The notes under the pieces were generated by a model. It did not search any database and was not told the DNA's origin. It saw nothing but the letters and a program-made list of their open reading frames with translations. DNA of 64,000 nt from Rapana venosa (taxonomy: Eukaryota; Mollusca; Gastropoda; Neogastropoda; Muricidae): the NCBI GenBank assembly GCA_028751875.1, contig CM054154.1:59508820-59572819 (forward strand), given 5' to 3'. The translations under genes were made by a program, and so were the position numbers. Below are positions 1-12,545 of this stretch, piece after piece (positions within the stretch are counted from its first letter, which is position 1; every line of letters starts with the position of its first letter).

Positions 1-3000
1 GGGGAAATATTTGTTTTTTTTTTATAGTTTTAACCCTCCTACTCCCCGGCCTTTTTCCTTCTCTTACCTTTCCCAACTGTAAAACCAAGAAAATTTTCTG
101 CAGGGGCCCCTTTCCCCGGGATTCCACCTATTTTTGCCCTTTTAAAAAAAATTTAAAAAACCCGGGAATAAATGGGGAACAGTCTACTTTAAAAACTTTC
201 TGTTACTTTTTTAATTGGTGAAATAAAAATCCAATTTTTCCCTTCGTTTGACCTTTTGTGTTGTTTTTTGGTTGGGGGAATGCTAAAGGCGAGAGGTTGG
301 GTTTGGTTTGTTGGGCTCGGGGGTTTTTGCAATAAATTAAAAAAAAATTTGACAAATTTCAAGAGGAAAAGGGGGAAATGGTAAAGTGAAAAAAATTTAA
401 AATCAAAACAGAAAAATAAGTAATAGTTTCAGATAATATTAAGAATAACAAAAATCACACTCACAAACAAGCATCCCAGTCTGACGAACAAACAGCCATT
501 GAAATCAGGTCAGGTTTTTTCCAAATTTTTTAATTTTGCATTTCGTCAGTGAAAAACAGAAAAAAAAACCCCCATCTACTACCCACGGTCACTAAAATAA
601 ATTTTCCCAATTTCTGGAGCCAAATTTTTTCCACGAAATTTTTTAAAATTTTAAGCCATCACATCAATCCCCCCCTGGGCAGGTTTCTTGTTTACCCCAA
701 CTGTCAAGTCATTTTCTTTCCTAAAATCCCCAAATAAACACAGCACATCGTTCCACTCTGCACCCTTTGAATCCTCTGTTTCCTTCTAAGTCCTTTCCCA
801 CCCCACATAAGTTCAGATTCTGCCATTATTTTCACAAAAAAATCCTCCAAAAATTTGTTAAAAGCAGTCACCATATTGAGAAAGCCCCCTCCAAAAATTT
901 TTATTTCGATGACTTCCCGTAAAATGGGGAAAAATCCCCCAAAAAAATCGATAAAAATTTAAGCAAAAATTTTGCAAATGGCGCAGTACCTATCTGGGAG
1001 CTCACTGTCAAAAGCGAAAAGGGGGTTGAAAACCAAGAAATATAAAAAAGCGCAAAGGAGACGGGGGATGTCCCCAGGTTCCGCGGGCAAACCCGCCCGG
1101 GTTTTCTCATCAAGTAAAGAGGGGGGGTCAACCCCAGCCCGGGAAAATTAGGAGTTTTAACACACAGTTTGTGTTAGAAAAAAAAAAACTTTTTTTTTTT
1201 GCTGCATTGCCCAACAAATGTGTGTGCATTCTGTTGTAAACTTTGTGTTTTGTGTTCCCTGCATTAAAAAATACTATATTTTTTTTTTTTTTTCATGATA
1301 TCCCAATAAAATTTTTTTTTTTTTATTTAATATCTATAATAGTATAAAAAATTTTTTAAAAACACAATGCAAAATTCCATGTCCACTAAACTCGCACATG
1401 CAAAAGCTTTTCATAAGCTTTCCACCACACCTCTTTCCCACAACATATTTCTTCCCTCCCCCTTTTTTCTTTTCAGCTCTTTTTTCCAAACTCTCTTGTT
1501 TTTTTTCCTTTTTTCCCCCACATTTTTATTTTTTTGCCCCCCTGCTTTTATTCCCACACATTTTATTATTTTTGTCTGTCTCACAATATAATAAAAATTT
1601 AATAAAAAATAAAAAAATCAACATTAAAAAGCTGAGATGAACTTTATAACAAGGAAGAGTCGGAAAGCATTTGGAGGTGAGGTATTTTTCCTGCAACACG
1701 GGCTTGCGGGCTTGATTTTGTGGCGGGGAGCAATGCAGAAGGGGTTTTGAGAAAAATTTCAAAAATTCTCAGAGTAAAAAAACCCACCCACTAAAAAATC
1801 ATCTGCCGGGGCCCAAAGAGACCCGGGGGAAAATAAACCTGTAAGGCATGGGGAGGGAAAACCCATACCCCGGGCAGGCATGGGGGGGTTAAAGCCCCGG
1901 GAAATCTCCTAAAAAGGTATTCTTAAGAAAAACTGTCAAAAACACCAGTATTTTTGGGCCTATTGTTTTTTTAAACCATCAAAATATTTTTTTTTAATGT
2001 TTAATCATGATTTTATTGAAAAAATTTAAATTAAAACTAAATTTTTAGGGGCATTTTTCTCAAAAGGGGGGTTTTTTAAAGCGGGTCATTTTTTTGGGCC
2101 CCCCTTTTGTAATTTCGGGACCTAAGAAAAATAAATCCAATGAAATTTGGCATCGGGTTTTAAAAAACATCGCTGATGCAATGAAGTTTTGAGCTCTGTA
2201 GCTGTGATATTTTTTAAATACCAAATGATATAAACAAAAAAAACGGATAAAGTTTTTGGGCAATTTGGAGAAGACAAAAAAACAGAAAAAGAGATCGGTG
2301 TAAAATAGGTTTTTTGGGTATAATGCGTTTGGGGCCCCAAAATCACCAAAAGTGAAAAACCCTTTAAAACAAAACAAAACAAAACAAAAACAGAAAACAC
2401 TATTTTTTTAAACTAAACCCAAACTTTTTTTGATGATTGCACACAGTGATATCAAATCAAACGGGAAAAATTATCAACACCATTATGAAAATGAAATTTT
2501 TTTGAAACAGCAGGGGGCTAAACATTGACCCTTTTTTTTTTTAAAAAAATTTTACCACTTTAAATAAATTTCTTTTGGACCACATCTTCAAACTTGGCAC
2601 AGAAAACCATATTAATACACTTGGGTTGTACCTTTTTCCCATGAAGAACCCTTTACTATTTTCCTGAGAAAAAAAATTTTTGCTAAAAGTGATGCAGTGG
2701 GTCCCCCTTTAAGTTAAACTGATATTTCCTTATCATACAACATGTGATAATTTGGTTATTCAAAAAAAATGGATCGTGTCCCGCACGGGTACTGATGGGT
2801 TTTTGTAAAAACCAAGAAGCCCAACAAGTTCCCTTGTAAAAAAATTTTCCCGGGCTCTCTCCCCAAAAAGATATGTCCCCAACAAAAGAAACGCCACCCA
2901 CAAAATTTTTTGTTTTTTTTCCCTGTGCTTGTGAACTGTGTGGTGTGTGGAGGGTTTTGGCATACTGAAAAACGTGCAGAGGCTGAAAAATTTTACACTT

Positions 3001-3549
3001 TAAGGCAGGGCTGCTACCCCTCACCCACTTTTTTCAACATTTTCCCTTGAGAAAATCAGGCTGATGCACGGGAAAAAACACATAAAGGATCAGTCATTTT
3101 GGGGGCAGAACGATCACAAACCCCCCCGCTTCGCAAAATTGCTTTGAGGAATAGAAAGGATCACAAAAGACCCTTGCCACCCAACAAACATTTTGAAAAA
3201 GGGCCCCAAAACATACGGCTTTGGAAAATCAGTGCAGAAAGACCAAACTATGACAAATAACACCAACGCTTTAAAACTGATATCGGGTTTTTATGACCAA
3301 AGCTAAACATTCAAAGTTTAAAGGGACCGGGAGCCATTGTATCAAAACCAGGATCCACCCCAGAATAGTAGCGGGACTGCACAGACAAAAACCAAAAGGT
3401 CAAAACAAACCCCCCATCGGAGAAAAAAAATTTCTCATTTAAACTCCAAGACAGACTAATGCCTCCCTTGCCCATATCCATATTTCGTATCCCTTTTAAC
3501 ATGGCCCCCTGCCCTCAATTTGGGAAGAAGAGAAACAGGGGGTGGAAGA
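1..3549. other. Gene-free low-quality AT-rich stretch
   Basis: No coding similarity or RNA gene is recognisable on either strand. The sequence is made of short homopolymer blocks (runs of 4 to 12 T, A, G or C one after another), and open frames are short and low-complexity, rich in Phe, Lys, Pro and Asn. A CAAAA pentamer repeat lies near 2,368-2,390. This texture matches the degraded third copy at 32.7-34.8 kb, where comparison with a clean copy shows that homopolymers are inflated, so reading frames here cannot be trusted. Confidence 0.6.
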
Positions 3550-3904
3550 GATTTTTTCCGGAGACCCCCTTTGGCATCTCCTACAAAAACCACCATAAGC
3601 AATAAACGTGAAAACAAAACCCAAAAACCTTTGGGACCATATGAAAACCCTTTCAAAAACGATCGTAAAAAAACGTAAACTTAAATGGTATGGGCATTTC
3701 ACAAGACCCAAAATGGACTTGCAAAACATTTTAAAAGGCACTGTCCCAAAGGGGGGAAAAAGAAAGGCAACCAAAGGGAAGAGCGAAGGGACAAGCCTAA
3801 AAATTTCAACAAAACCCAAGAAAAGGCAAACAAAGAGGGGAAATGGAGGGAACGGTTTGGGTTAGTCTTTGAGGTGCCCCCAGGGCCCTCAACTAGGGGA
3901 CAGA
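3550..3904 (+). mobile_element. LINE ORF2 C-terminal fragment (RTE-like, here LINE-A)
   Basis: This is the decayed C-terminal end of a non-LTR retrotransposon ORF2 protein, downstream of the reverse transcriptase (RT) catalytic core. The block KKRKLKWYGHFTR at 3,668-3,706, followed by ILKGTV and a Lys/Arg/Gly-rich stretch, matches the widespread animal LINE C-terminus that reads roughly KRKLKWYGHVTR, then ILQGTV, then GGRRRGR. Upstream, FGISYKNH and LGPYEN, in shifted frames, fit the segment that normally precedes it. Downstream to about 3,904 the frame reads through KTQEKANKE to a stop near 3,910. Several frameshifts are present. It is a 5'-truncated, non-functional copy. The exact clade (RTE versus a related group) is inferred from these motifs only. 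Confidence 0.72.
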
Positions 3905-3975
3905 TAGTTTGATAGATGGGTTTGATGGGATAATAGAAGATGATAGATAAAAGATGGGATAATAGATTTTATATT
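3905..3975 (+). repeat. Degenerate GATA/TAGA tail of LINE-A
   Basis: Imperfect GATA, TGATAGA and GATGGGATAA units follow directly after the LINE C-terminus. Many RTE-type LINEs end in a short tandem repeat instead of poly-A, so this is probably the 3' tail of the element. LINE-C at 50.6 kb ends in the same kind of repeat. Confidence 0.55.
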
Positions 3976-6900
3976 TGCTTATTTACTGCTAAAGGGTTTG
4001 GGTTTGGGTTTTTTTAAATCTTGTTTTGTGTCCCTTTTCCTGATTTTAAAGATACTGTTTTGGGGTTTTTTTCTGGGGTAATTTTTTCCCCACGTTTACT
4101 GAGTTTATAAGGGCTGTAACCCACGAAAAATTTCTTTTTGAGATCCCGAAAAACTAACAACCAGACAAAAAACACAAACACAATACCAAATATCGGGGGC
4201 CCAAAGGGGGTTGTCAGTGGATTTCACCCGGCCCGGTCCCCTGCTGTTTCGGGGTGCGGGCGATGGGGGACGATCGCTTTGGGTCCTTGGAAAACCATTT
4301 CCCCAAGCTGGGGGGCCTTGAAGTGCCCTCCTTCACCTGCACAAACAGCCATAAATCCGGGAAAAAAAACGCCCAACATGACAAAAAAAAAACCTACCCC
4401 CCCCCCCCCCCCACCATTTTTTCTTTCTAAACCCGGTTGGGTGGGTCATCTGCTCTTCTTTAATTTTTCCCCAATTTTTCACCTTAACTTTTTTTTTAAT
4501 GGGGGAAATTAAAAAGAATATTTACAAAATGAAAAATTTGGGTAAGTTCGGAATGAATTTCTTTACGTTTTTTAAAAAAAGCCTCTTTTAAAGGGAGGTT
4601 GCGTAAACACATATCAAAACCAAATTTTTTTTTTCCTCAGACCCCCAAATTTTTTTTTAAAAAATTCCCCAAAAACCCAAATATAACAGTATAAAAAAAA
4701 ATTTACAAAATTATCACCCCTTTATTTAAGTAATCTACGTGAAATTTAAATAATAATTTTTTTTTTTTTTTTACATTATCCCTTTCTCACTTTTTCGATA
4801 TTTCACATTGTGACAGTATAAAACGCTAAATAGTAAAAATATTGTCCCAAAATTTAAATGTTTTTAAAAACGTTTCAAATTTTTCCCTTTTTGGGTCTTT
4901 TAATTTCCCTGGAAAACAAAACTTGTTCGATCCCGGCCAGTGGGCCAATACATCGATTTTTGTCGCCCCCCCCTCATGTGGGGGGGTTTTAAAAAGGCGT
5001 TTCTTTTTCTTGTACCCCGCCCTTCCACCCCGGGCGCTCGATTTTAAACCTGGGGGCCCCGGGATCGTAGAAACAGCTGCTTCTGTTTGGGTTTTTCCAG
5101 GGGGTCCCAAACCACTCGCCCAAAACTTGCGACGGGGGCAAATTGTCCTGGGGGGGTTTCGCGGGTAAAACCATCCCTTGCCGTTTAAACTAAAGAAATA
5201 AAGGGCCGTTAAAGGGGGCGGATGGGGCCTTTTGGTCCTTCTGGTGGGGTGCCAAAGAGAAAAACCGTTCAAAAAAAGTAGTAGTATGTCATTCCCTATT
5301 ACGAGGGTTGTGTACCTGCATGTGACAAACTTTGGAAAGTGTAGAGGGTGTATGCATGCACAAATGCTTTGTACACAATTAAAACACACAAACACAACAT
5401 CCCAGTTTGATTCTGGGTTTTCAAAATAAGGGGCCCCAAAGGGCCCCCCAAAAATAAAAAAAAGGGGGGAAATTCCCCCCCCCCCCCCCCCCCCCCTTTT
5501 TTCATAAAAAGGGGGAAAATAGAAATTTGCTTATAGAAACATCAGAACCTTTGTCGGGCTATTTTATTCAAGGAAGAAAAACCCAACAACAACAAAGCAA
5601 AATTACGTAGGCAAAAAGGTTTAAATTTATTCACCTTAATTTTTCATTTTAAATATGCAGAAAACACTGTACACTGGAAAAAGACACAATGAAAAAAATT
5701 TTATTCAAAAAAGGCCTGGCCCCAAATTTTAAAGGGGAAACCCATCATTGGTAAGGTTTTTTCCCATTCCCCACCTAAGTCCTGTACCCCCCAAACAACA
5801 ATCATAAAATTTTCCCAATCAAAAAGGTAAATCATGACATCATCGTTTCTCTTCTTTTGAAAAGATTACAAAGTACATAGAACATTTCGCATAGCTTTTC
5901 TTTGGGGTGGAGAAAAAAATTTAAACAAACCTAAACATTGCGGGTCCCCATATAAAACTTAAAAGGGAAAAGTTTTTTTGTTCTTAAAGTTCCCAGTGCT
6001 GGGAAACAGAAAACAAAGGTACCTCATCTTCTCTTTTCATTTACACAGGGACACGTCATTTTTCCTGTCATAATTTTTATATTTTTAAATGATGAAACCC
6101 CTTTCCTATGGGTTACCCCAAAACGAAACTTGGCCCAATACCCCACCTTACAAACTTATTCATATTCGGGTTTAGGTTTTTTTCCAACAAAATTTAAACT
6201 TTGATAATTCATATAAAAAAAAATCGTCGCACTTAAAAATGGCCCCCCAAAATTTTTGCCATCTACAATAATATAACCGTTTGAACCCCTTGTTTTTTGG
6301 TTTCTAAAAGGCTAAACTGCCTGAATTTTGAATTTTTTTAAAATTTTTCTCCCCCCAACGGACAAATTTTTTACCCCCTAAGACAAATGTGTGTGTCAGA
6401 CAACTATCAACTAAATTTTGCCCCAAAAGCAGGAAAGGGTTTTTTAAATTTGCATTTAGTGCAATTTTAAGGGTGTCGGGGCCCAAATGTCTTGTCATTG
6501 TCCCCTTTATTTGTCCCCCAATCACGGGTAAAATTTGGTAAAAATAAAAAAATAAAAAATCAAATCCTCCAAGGAAAAAGGGGGACAGGGGGTTTAAAGC
6601 ATTTTGGGGCCCAAAAAAAGGGAACTAAAAAAACCCAGCTGATGGTTTACCAATGGGTTATGGGGCCAAAGTATTTCAAGGTTTTTGTCACAAAATTTGC
6701 CCCCATAGCACCTGTTTTTTTAGGGTATTTTTTAGGAGCCCAGAAGGGTTTTTTTTAAATATTTTTTTTTTTTTTTAAAACAAGTAAAATTTTTCAATCA
6801 AAAAGGTGCCCTTTTTTAAAACTGGGCCCTTCATATCTGCGTGTGCACTACATGTTTTTTTTAATTTACAAAAGGGTTATTTAGTAAAGACCGTCACACG

Positions 6901-6979
6901 CACCATGTCTAAGCCGGGTTTGACAAATTCGAAAAAACCCACAGAACTTCTGTAACCCAAAAAATTTTTAATTTTGGTG
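3976..6979. other. Gene-free stretch with poly-C runs
   Basis: I see nothing recognisable as a gene. Two pure C runs stand out: 16 bases at 4,397-4,412 and 22 bases at 5,475-5,496. GC-richer patches at 4,190-4,350 and 4,980-5,230 keep frames open on both strands (about 120 and 190 codons), with Pro/Gly-rich translations of the kind expected from composition alone. Confidence 0.55.
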
Positions 6980-7054
6980 GGCTCTAAAGTAGCCCATAGG
7001 GGGGGCACGGGCCCAACAAAACATAAAAAAAAGCAAAAATTATGGATGTGGTGT

Positions 7055-7105
<51 letters not shown>

Positions 7106-7730
7106 CCCTTGCCCCACCTGTCGAACCTTGGCAGACGGGAGACCTATTTTTTTTCCCTTTCTTTTTCTTATTTTTCGTTTTTTTCCCCATTCTTTAAAAA
7201 ATTTTGGGCCCTTTGCTTTAAATTAGCCGGGGAAAAATCCGCCAAAAGACTTTTCCCCTTTCAGGGTTTACCGGGGCGGAAAGGCCGGGGGCAAATTTTT
7301 TCTCCCATCTTTTAACCGGCGGGTTTTCCCTGTCCCTTTTTTAAATGTTAATTTCCCCCCTTTAAACCCTTCCAAAAATTTTCTTTTCCTCCTCTTCCCA
7401 ATTTTTTAATCATCCGCTAATTAACCCAATCGACAAATTCTAAAAAAAAAACCCATTTTTTTTTTTTTCCCCAATGGGGTTGAAAAAGTTTTAATTTCAA
7501 AAACCGTTTTTTTTCGCCTGCCTGCCAAAAAATTTTCCTTACCCCTTTTTTTCTTGTTTTTTTCTTTTTTTCCCTTCCCCAAACACGCACTTAGTGGTCA
7601 AAATTTTTTTCACCTGGCAACCCTCTGACCCCTCCCTGCATTTGCCCCCCCAAATTTTTCCAGAAAACATAGTGTAAAAAACCACGAGACTTTGTAAAGG
7701 AAAATTTATTTGCCCACGGTGCACCCCAAC
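6980..7730 (+). repeat. Interspersed repeat R1, plus-strand copy
   Basis: This block is homologous in reverse complement to 31,585-32,240. Shared landmarks in the same order are: CTCTAAAGT; a GGCA..GGGTCAACA..CACAAAAAA-like stretch; TTATGGATGTGG; a G-rich run; GGTTACCC; CACCTGTCGAACCTTGGCAG; a pyrimidine-rich stretch; CTTTCAGG before a GC-rich knot; and TAGTGGTCAAAATTTT. No coding motif is visible, so it may be a non-autonomous element or part of a longer one. The family is not recognised. Exact ends are uncertain because both copies are noisy. Confidence 0.7.
7055..7102 (+). repeat. Poly-G run of 48 bases inside R1
   Basis: An uninterrupted G run sits between GGATGTGGTGT and TTACCC. At the matching place the minus-strand R1 copy has only GGTGTGGGGGG. 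The run is therefore either a hypervariable G tract of the element or a consensus artefact. Confidence 0.85.
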
Positions 7731-8769
7731 CTTCCTGGGGTTTCGTATTGAATTTTGCGTGGCTTCCATTACTGTCGGCTGGGGCCAGAAATTGGGAATC
7801 TAGCGTGGCTTCCATTACGTGGGCTGCGGCCCGAAAAGGGGGAACAATAAAAATTTAAAGAGGCCAAAAACTCTTGACACACCCAACCCCCCTAAATTAA
7901 CCCAAATGAAAAACCCTGTTTCCCAACAAATGCTTACACACACTGTGTTATTTTTCCCTCTCTCATAAAGTTCATACAAAAGCTTATTTGGCCCCAAATT
8001 TTATTAAATGATCTTAACTCGCGGGCAGTGAAAGGGAAGAACCCAAAAAAAAGGGGAAAAGGGGGGGTTCCCTTTCCCAAATTTTGACTTTTCATCAAAA
8101 ATAAACCCTTTACCTTTAAATTTTTTCCTAACCCTTTGTATTTAAAAAAGGGTTTAAATAAAATTTAAAAAAGGGTGTTTTTAAAAACCGTTGTTTATCC
8201 CCTTTCCCCCTCAGCAGTTTTCCTTTTCCCTTTAAATCATTATGCCCCAAAATTTTCCCATTTAAACTCTTATCTTTAAACCCCCTGACAGGGCCCCACA
8301 CTTGTGGGTATCCCAAATTTTTAAAAAGGGCTGTGACCTGTTTTTTTCCATTCCAAAACAGGTTTTACTTAAATAACCCAAAACACTTTTTTTCGATTTT
8401 TTAAAGCAAAAAAAAAACCCCAAAAGCTCAAAAAAGGCCGCAAATAAAGTTGGGGACACACACCCCCCAAAGTAACGAACAGGCACCCAAAGTTTAAGTT
8501 TGGGTTTTGGGGGAGGATCACCCCCAACATTTCTTTTTTTATTTTAAAACCCGGGCAGGGCGGGAAAATTTTTGCCATTTCCCAAATGAAAAATTTGGGT
8601 ATTTTTTACTCATATCTACTGATTTTCCCACCGCCAAAAACCCAAAATCAGAAAAAACCACTGTACTTCTTACCAAATACTCGGGGCCCTCTTTTGAAAC
8701 TTTAAAAAAAAACAAAACGTCCCAAAGGCCCAAAATTTTGCATTTGGACTTAAATAAATAAACCCGTGC
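7731..8769. other. Gene-free stretch
   Basis: Nothing recognisable. Two near-repeats of GCGTGGCTTCCATTAC lie at about 7,757 and 7,804. The rest has the homopolymer-block texture of the whole left arm. Confidence 0.5.
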
Positions 8770-8840
8770 CCTTTTTGTTTTTGGGGTTCAAGGTGAGATG
8801 CACGAGGCGCGGGTTCTTATCCCAATGTTTAAAAACATGG
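8770..8840 (+). repeat. Possible tRNA-derived SINE fragment
   Basis: The sequence GAGATGCACGAGGCGCGGGT followed by TCTTATCCC contains GGTTCTTATCC. That is close to the polymerase III B box (consensus GGTTCGANTCC) and sits where the T arm of a tRNA-related SINE would be. No clean A box is visible upstream. The call rests on one short motif in noisy sequence. Confidence 0.22.
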
Positions 8841-10500
8841 TCCCCCCATACAAAAAAAAGGGCCAGTTAGACGTTCGGGAATATACAAAGATTTGGCCCT
8901 TGGTAGCAATACAAATACGGGAATTTTTTAGCATTTAAACTGTCAGGCTTGACATGGAAAATGTGGGCGCCCGTGGGGTTGGTTGTGTTTTGTGTGTGTT
9001 GTATCTTCATTTAATCTATTCCATTTTAGTGATTTAGAGGGGAAAAAAGTAAATAAACAAGAGAATGCAAACAAAAACCAAAAAGTGTCAAAAACGGGAC
9101 TTAAAAACAACTTTAACCAATTTCAAAAATTTAATTATCGACTTCTTATCAATCCAACACAATGTCCAACATGTTTTTGGGGTCTTCAATTTTACGTCTG
9201 TTCACTTAGTGATAAAAGACAAAATTTCCCCCAACAGTAACATTTCAACAAAACCCGATCCAGGGGACAAACTTTTTTATAGAAAAAAAAAATGCTTTTA
9301 AATGACCACAATAAAAAAAAACATAAATTTTTGGTAATTTTCCCCCCACAAATCCTTTTACATCTTCCCACAATATTTTGTCCCAAAAAAGCATTTTTTT
9401 TTAAATCTGTACAAAAGGAAACATATTTCTATGATTATAAAAAACCCCCAGACTTGTTAGAAAAAAAAGCATTTCGAAAATCTTTTACCACGGCTTTACC
9501 CCTTTAAAAAGACAACACCCAAAATTTCTTAATTTTTTTTCTGAAGTCTTCCCAGCAAGTGTGTGTTGTGGGGGTGTGTGATTGTGTTGGTGTTGTGTGT
9601 TGGTGTGTGTGTGTGTGTGTGTTTTTTCCTTGATTGTTTTTGATTCGGGAAAAATAATAATAAAAAAAATGGAACTTATAAAAGCGCAAAACTTGAAAAA
9701 CCCAAAAATAAGGGTTTTCGGGCTTTTTTTGACAAACAGTCCTTGTCTTTGCAGCAGTTTTGTCACTGTTCCCTCGGGAAGTTTCATAAGATAATCTTTT
9801 TTTTTTTTCCCTGAGCAATAAAATGCTATTGAGCTTTGATTTTTCCCGTTTTTTTAGTATTTTGCATTATCGTGAAAAAAATGGATGTTTTGGTTGTATA
9901 AAGGGGGGAGGGAAGGGGGGAGGGGGAGGGGGAAGAGAGAGAGAGAAAGAGAAGAGAGAGAGAAAAAAGGAAGAGAAGAGAGAGAGAAGAGAGAAGAGTG
10001 AGAAGAGAGAGAGGAGAGAAAAGGAAAGGAGAGAAAAATTTAAAAGTCAACTTTTAAATTTCCAATCAAAACATTGAAAAAAGCAAAATTGGGTAGGTTT
10101 ACAACACTGCTCTCTTGATACAGGAAAAGGGGCCTAAGTGAACACCCAAATTTGAAAGCCCCCCATCCTTTCCCTCCTATTCCTCCCAAACCCCCTTTAC
10201 CCCCCCTTTGCCTTAACTAATGATTTTGCCAAAGCTTAAGTTTGGGCATCCTCCCCTTTCACTTGACGTCCGAAGTTTAAAATTTCGCAAAATTTGGGAT
10301 TTTTTTAAAAAACACTAAGTGATGTCAACTCAAGGGAAAACTCGGGCCTTTGGGAAATCATTTTTTTTAAAAAACCTTTTTGTTTTCCCTTAACCATAAC
10401 TTGCCTGGGTTGGTCCTTGGCTAATTTTTTTTGGACATTCAACAAGTAATATTTTTGGATTTCAGGCCTCCATTTTTTTGTTTTTTCTTTTTAAAAAAAA
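8841..10500. other. Gene-free stretch with GT and GA simple repeats
   Basis: Contains a (GT)n-rich tract at about 9,559-9,622 and a purine-only tract of GA and GGA units at about 9,901-10,038. Otherwise AT-rich with homopolymer blocks. The open frames across the purine tract (Arg/Glu/Lys on one strand, Ser/Leu/Phe on the other) are low-complexity. Confidence 0.6.
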
Positions 10501-11210
10501 TTATTTTTTTTTTTTTTTTTGTAAAAAAATTTTGACATCAAGGGATTCCCAGCCAACTTCGGGGAATTTTCAACACCCTCAAAACCCGGGGAAACCTTGG
10601 CTTCGGGGGGAGCCCTAAAAGACGCCCCCCGAGGGTTAACCCCCCATCCACTCGGTCCCTGGGCTCGGCGCATAGGCCGGTCATTCATCCGGGTCCATTC
10701 TCTGTTTGTTGTCCCATCCATCCCTTTTTTCGGGTTCTTCCCCTCCTTCTGCCCCCTTTCCGAGGGGTTCCCTCAGAAACTGTTTTGGGCAAGGGGTTGT
10801 GGGGGGTGACGGGGCCGAACCATGTCAGTTTTTTCTTCTTGCCGAGGGTGAAAGGGGTTCCGGTAGCCTCCACCCCTTTGTTATTTGACTCTGAAAAATT
10901 TTAAAGGGTTTTTTCTTTCTCCCCAGGTTTCCCCAAATTTTTCTTGGCATTTTTTTTTCAAATGCGGGAAACGTTTTTGGCTTTTTTTCCAGAAAGTCAA
11001 TGTCCATTTTCACTTCCATACAGCAGGATCGACTGAATTAGGGTTTTGGGTAATTTTTTTAAAATTTTGTTTGGGGAAAACCCTGTTTCTTTTTTTAAAT
11101 TTTCCCAAAATGGGGTAAAATTTTTACTTTGGTGAAAAAAAAACCATTGTTTGGGGGTCTGGGTTGAAAAAACTTTTTCAACCCAAACAAGATAACCCAA
11201 GCCCAAATTT
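10500..11210 (-). mobile_element. LINE ORF2 C-terminal fragment (LINE-A type), minus strand
   Basis: Read on the minus strand, the frames give in order: SILLYGSE (11,032-11,009), a degraded AFE..CLRKI-like segment, GPYEPLL-like residues, then KKKKLTWFGPVTPHNPLPKT and GGRRRGRTRKKGW (about 10,840-10,718). The next frame continues with an EWTRMNDRP-like segment. This is the familiar order at the end of RTE-like LINE ORF2: thumb/connector YGSE, RKRKLTWFGHVTRH, then RRRGRPRKSW and EWTG. At least three frame changes separate the blocks. It is the same general type as the fragment at 3.55 kb but not identical. A long A run (T run on +) at about 10,503-10,521 may be its tail. Confidence 0.75.
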
Positions 11211-12079
11211 TTTCCAAAACTTTTTTATTTTTCAGCTTTCCTCTATTAAAAAACCCTTTTTTTGAAAAAATCTCAAAAGAAAGCCCAAAATTTAAACTTT
11301 TAAATGTTTATAATGTGTATTCATTTAACATGTTAAGTAAGCCCTGCTTAATTTTTCAAAAAGCCAAAACCCACACTCACTCCCAAAATGGGGGGAAATT
11401 CCATTTCACTGCAACTCCATTGATTTAAAAGGCCCAAAGAGCTGCGGGGGCCCTAGCCCCCCCTTTTTCAAAAAACCTAAATCCCCCTTGGGTTGATACA
11501 TTTTGGCCCCCTTCCTTCCCACCTATACTATGCTTTGAGGACTCCCGATGTCAAGCGAAAAAGGGAATTTAACAGCAGGGAAATTAAAACCCTTTTTACT
11601 GCATGGGGTTTCTTTAAACCCTATTTTTTTTTTTTTTCCTTTTTTAAAAAAAAATGTTTTTTTTTCGCGGTTTTCCACTTTTTGGGCGGAGATGTACCAT
11701 GCCGGGGTAGACACACAAAAAAATTTTTTTTATCCATTTCAAAAATTTCTAATTCTTCAAGCATCCCAAATCACACCCCCTTTTTTTCTCTTTTATAAAC
11801 ATCCCCATCATCTTCCACTACATAACCCTCATAAACAGTTTTTTTCATTACCCTATGGGCAGCAGCTCAGCAAGTAAACCTTTTACTTTTTTTCCTCTAA
11901 AACCTTTGCCTTATCAAAAACCATCTAAGGTACACCATTTGTTCAACTGTATAATCATCATCGTCATGTTTTACCATCTTCAATCTCGGATGATGTCATG
12001 ACATCTTCATCATCGTTTTCCAAACGTCATCTTCAATATATACATCCCTTGGAAATCTTTACTTTGACATCTCCTCAAG
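11211..12079. other. Gene-free stretch
   Basis: No gene recognised. From about 11,720 the plus strand becomes rich in C, A and T with scattered CATC/ATCATC units, leading into the G-depleted tract. Confidence 0.5.
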
Positions 12080-12545
12080 TTAAAAACCCCCACAACCAAA
12101 ACCCCAACAATCTACACCATCTAAACCCTCACACCTTTAATTTTCCACTCAACAAACACCCCTCTTACCTTCACAAACTCATCAAACTTCCCCCTTCAAC
12201 ACCCATAATCATCGCCATCACTTCCTAAACATCTACATCATCATTCTTTAAAACAAACCTTTTTTCTTTTTTTTTTTCAAAACCAAAAAACACACCCCTT
12301 TTCTCGTCTCCCCCTCTCATCATCACCCTTTTCCCTCAAATAAAATCAACATCAACCCCCAAACAAAAACTTGCAATTTAAATTTTTCACCATCATAACC
12401 CTTTAAATCTACCACCCACTTCAGCACCAAACCATCACCCCTAATTCCCCAAAAAAAAAATCCCCTTTAAAACCCCATCAACATCATTTACACAACATCA
12501 AAAAACCAATCACGTCAAACCCCCTGCAATCCCCGCATCATCCCT
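12080..12545 (+). repeat. G-depleted, CAT/AAC-rich tract
   Basis: I count about 7 G in 466 plus-strand bases. Motifs such as ATCATC, CAACATC, CACC and AACCC recur without a clear period, so it may be a decayed CAT-type microsatellite. Given the C-depleted tracts in copy 1 of the duplication, which are shown to be secondary there, this one may also be a consensus artefact. Confidence 0.6.

Noticed and set aside
6984..7315. Gly-rich or Pro-rich protein over the poly-G run
   Set aside because: The run is a 48-base homopolymer inside a non-coding repeat.
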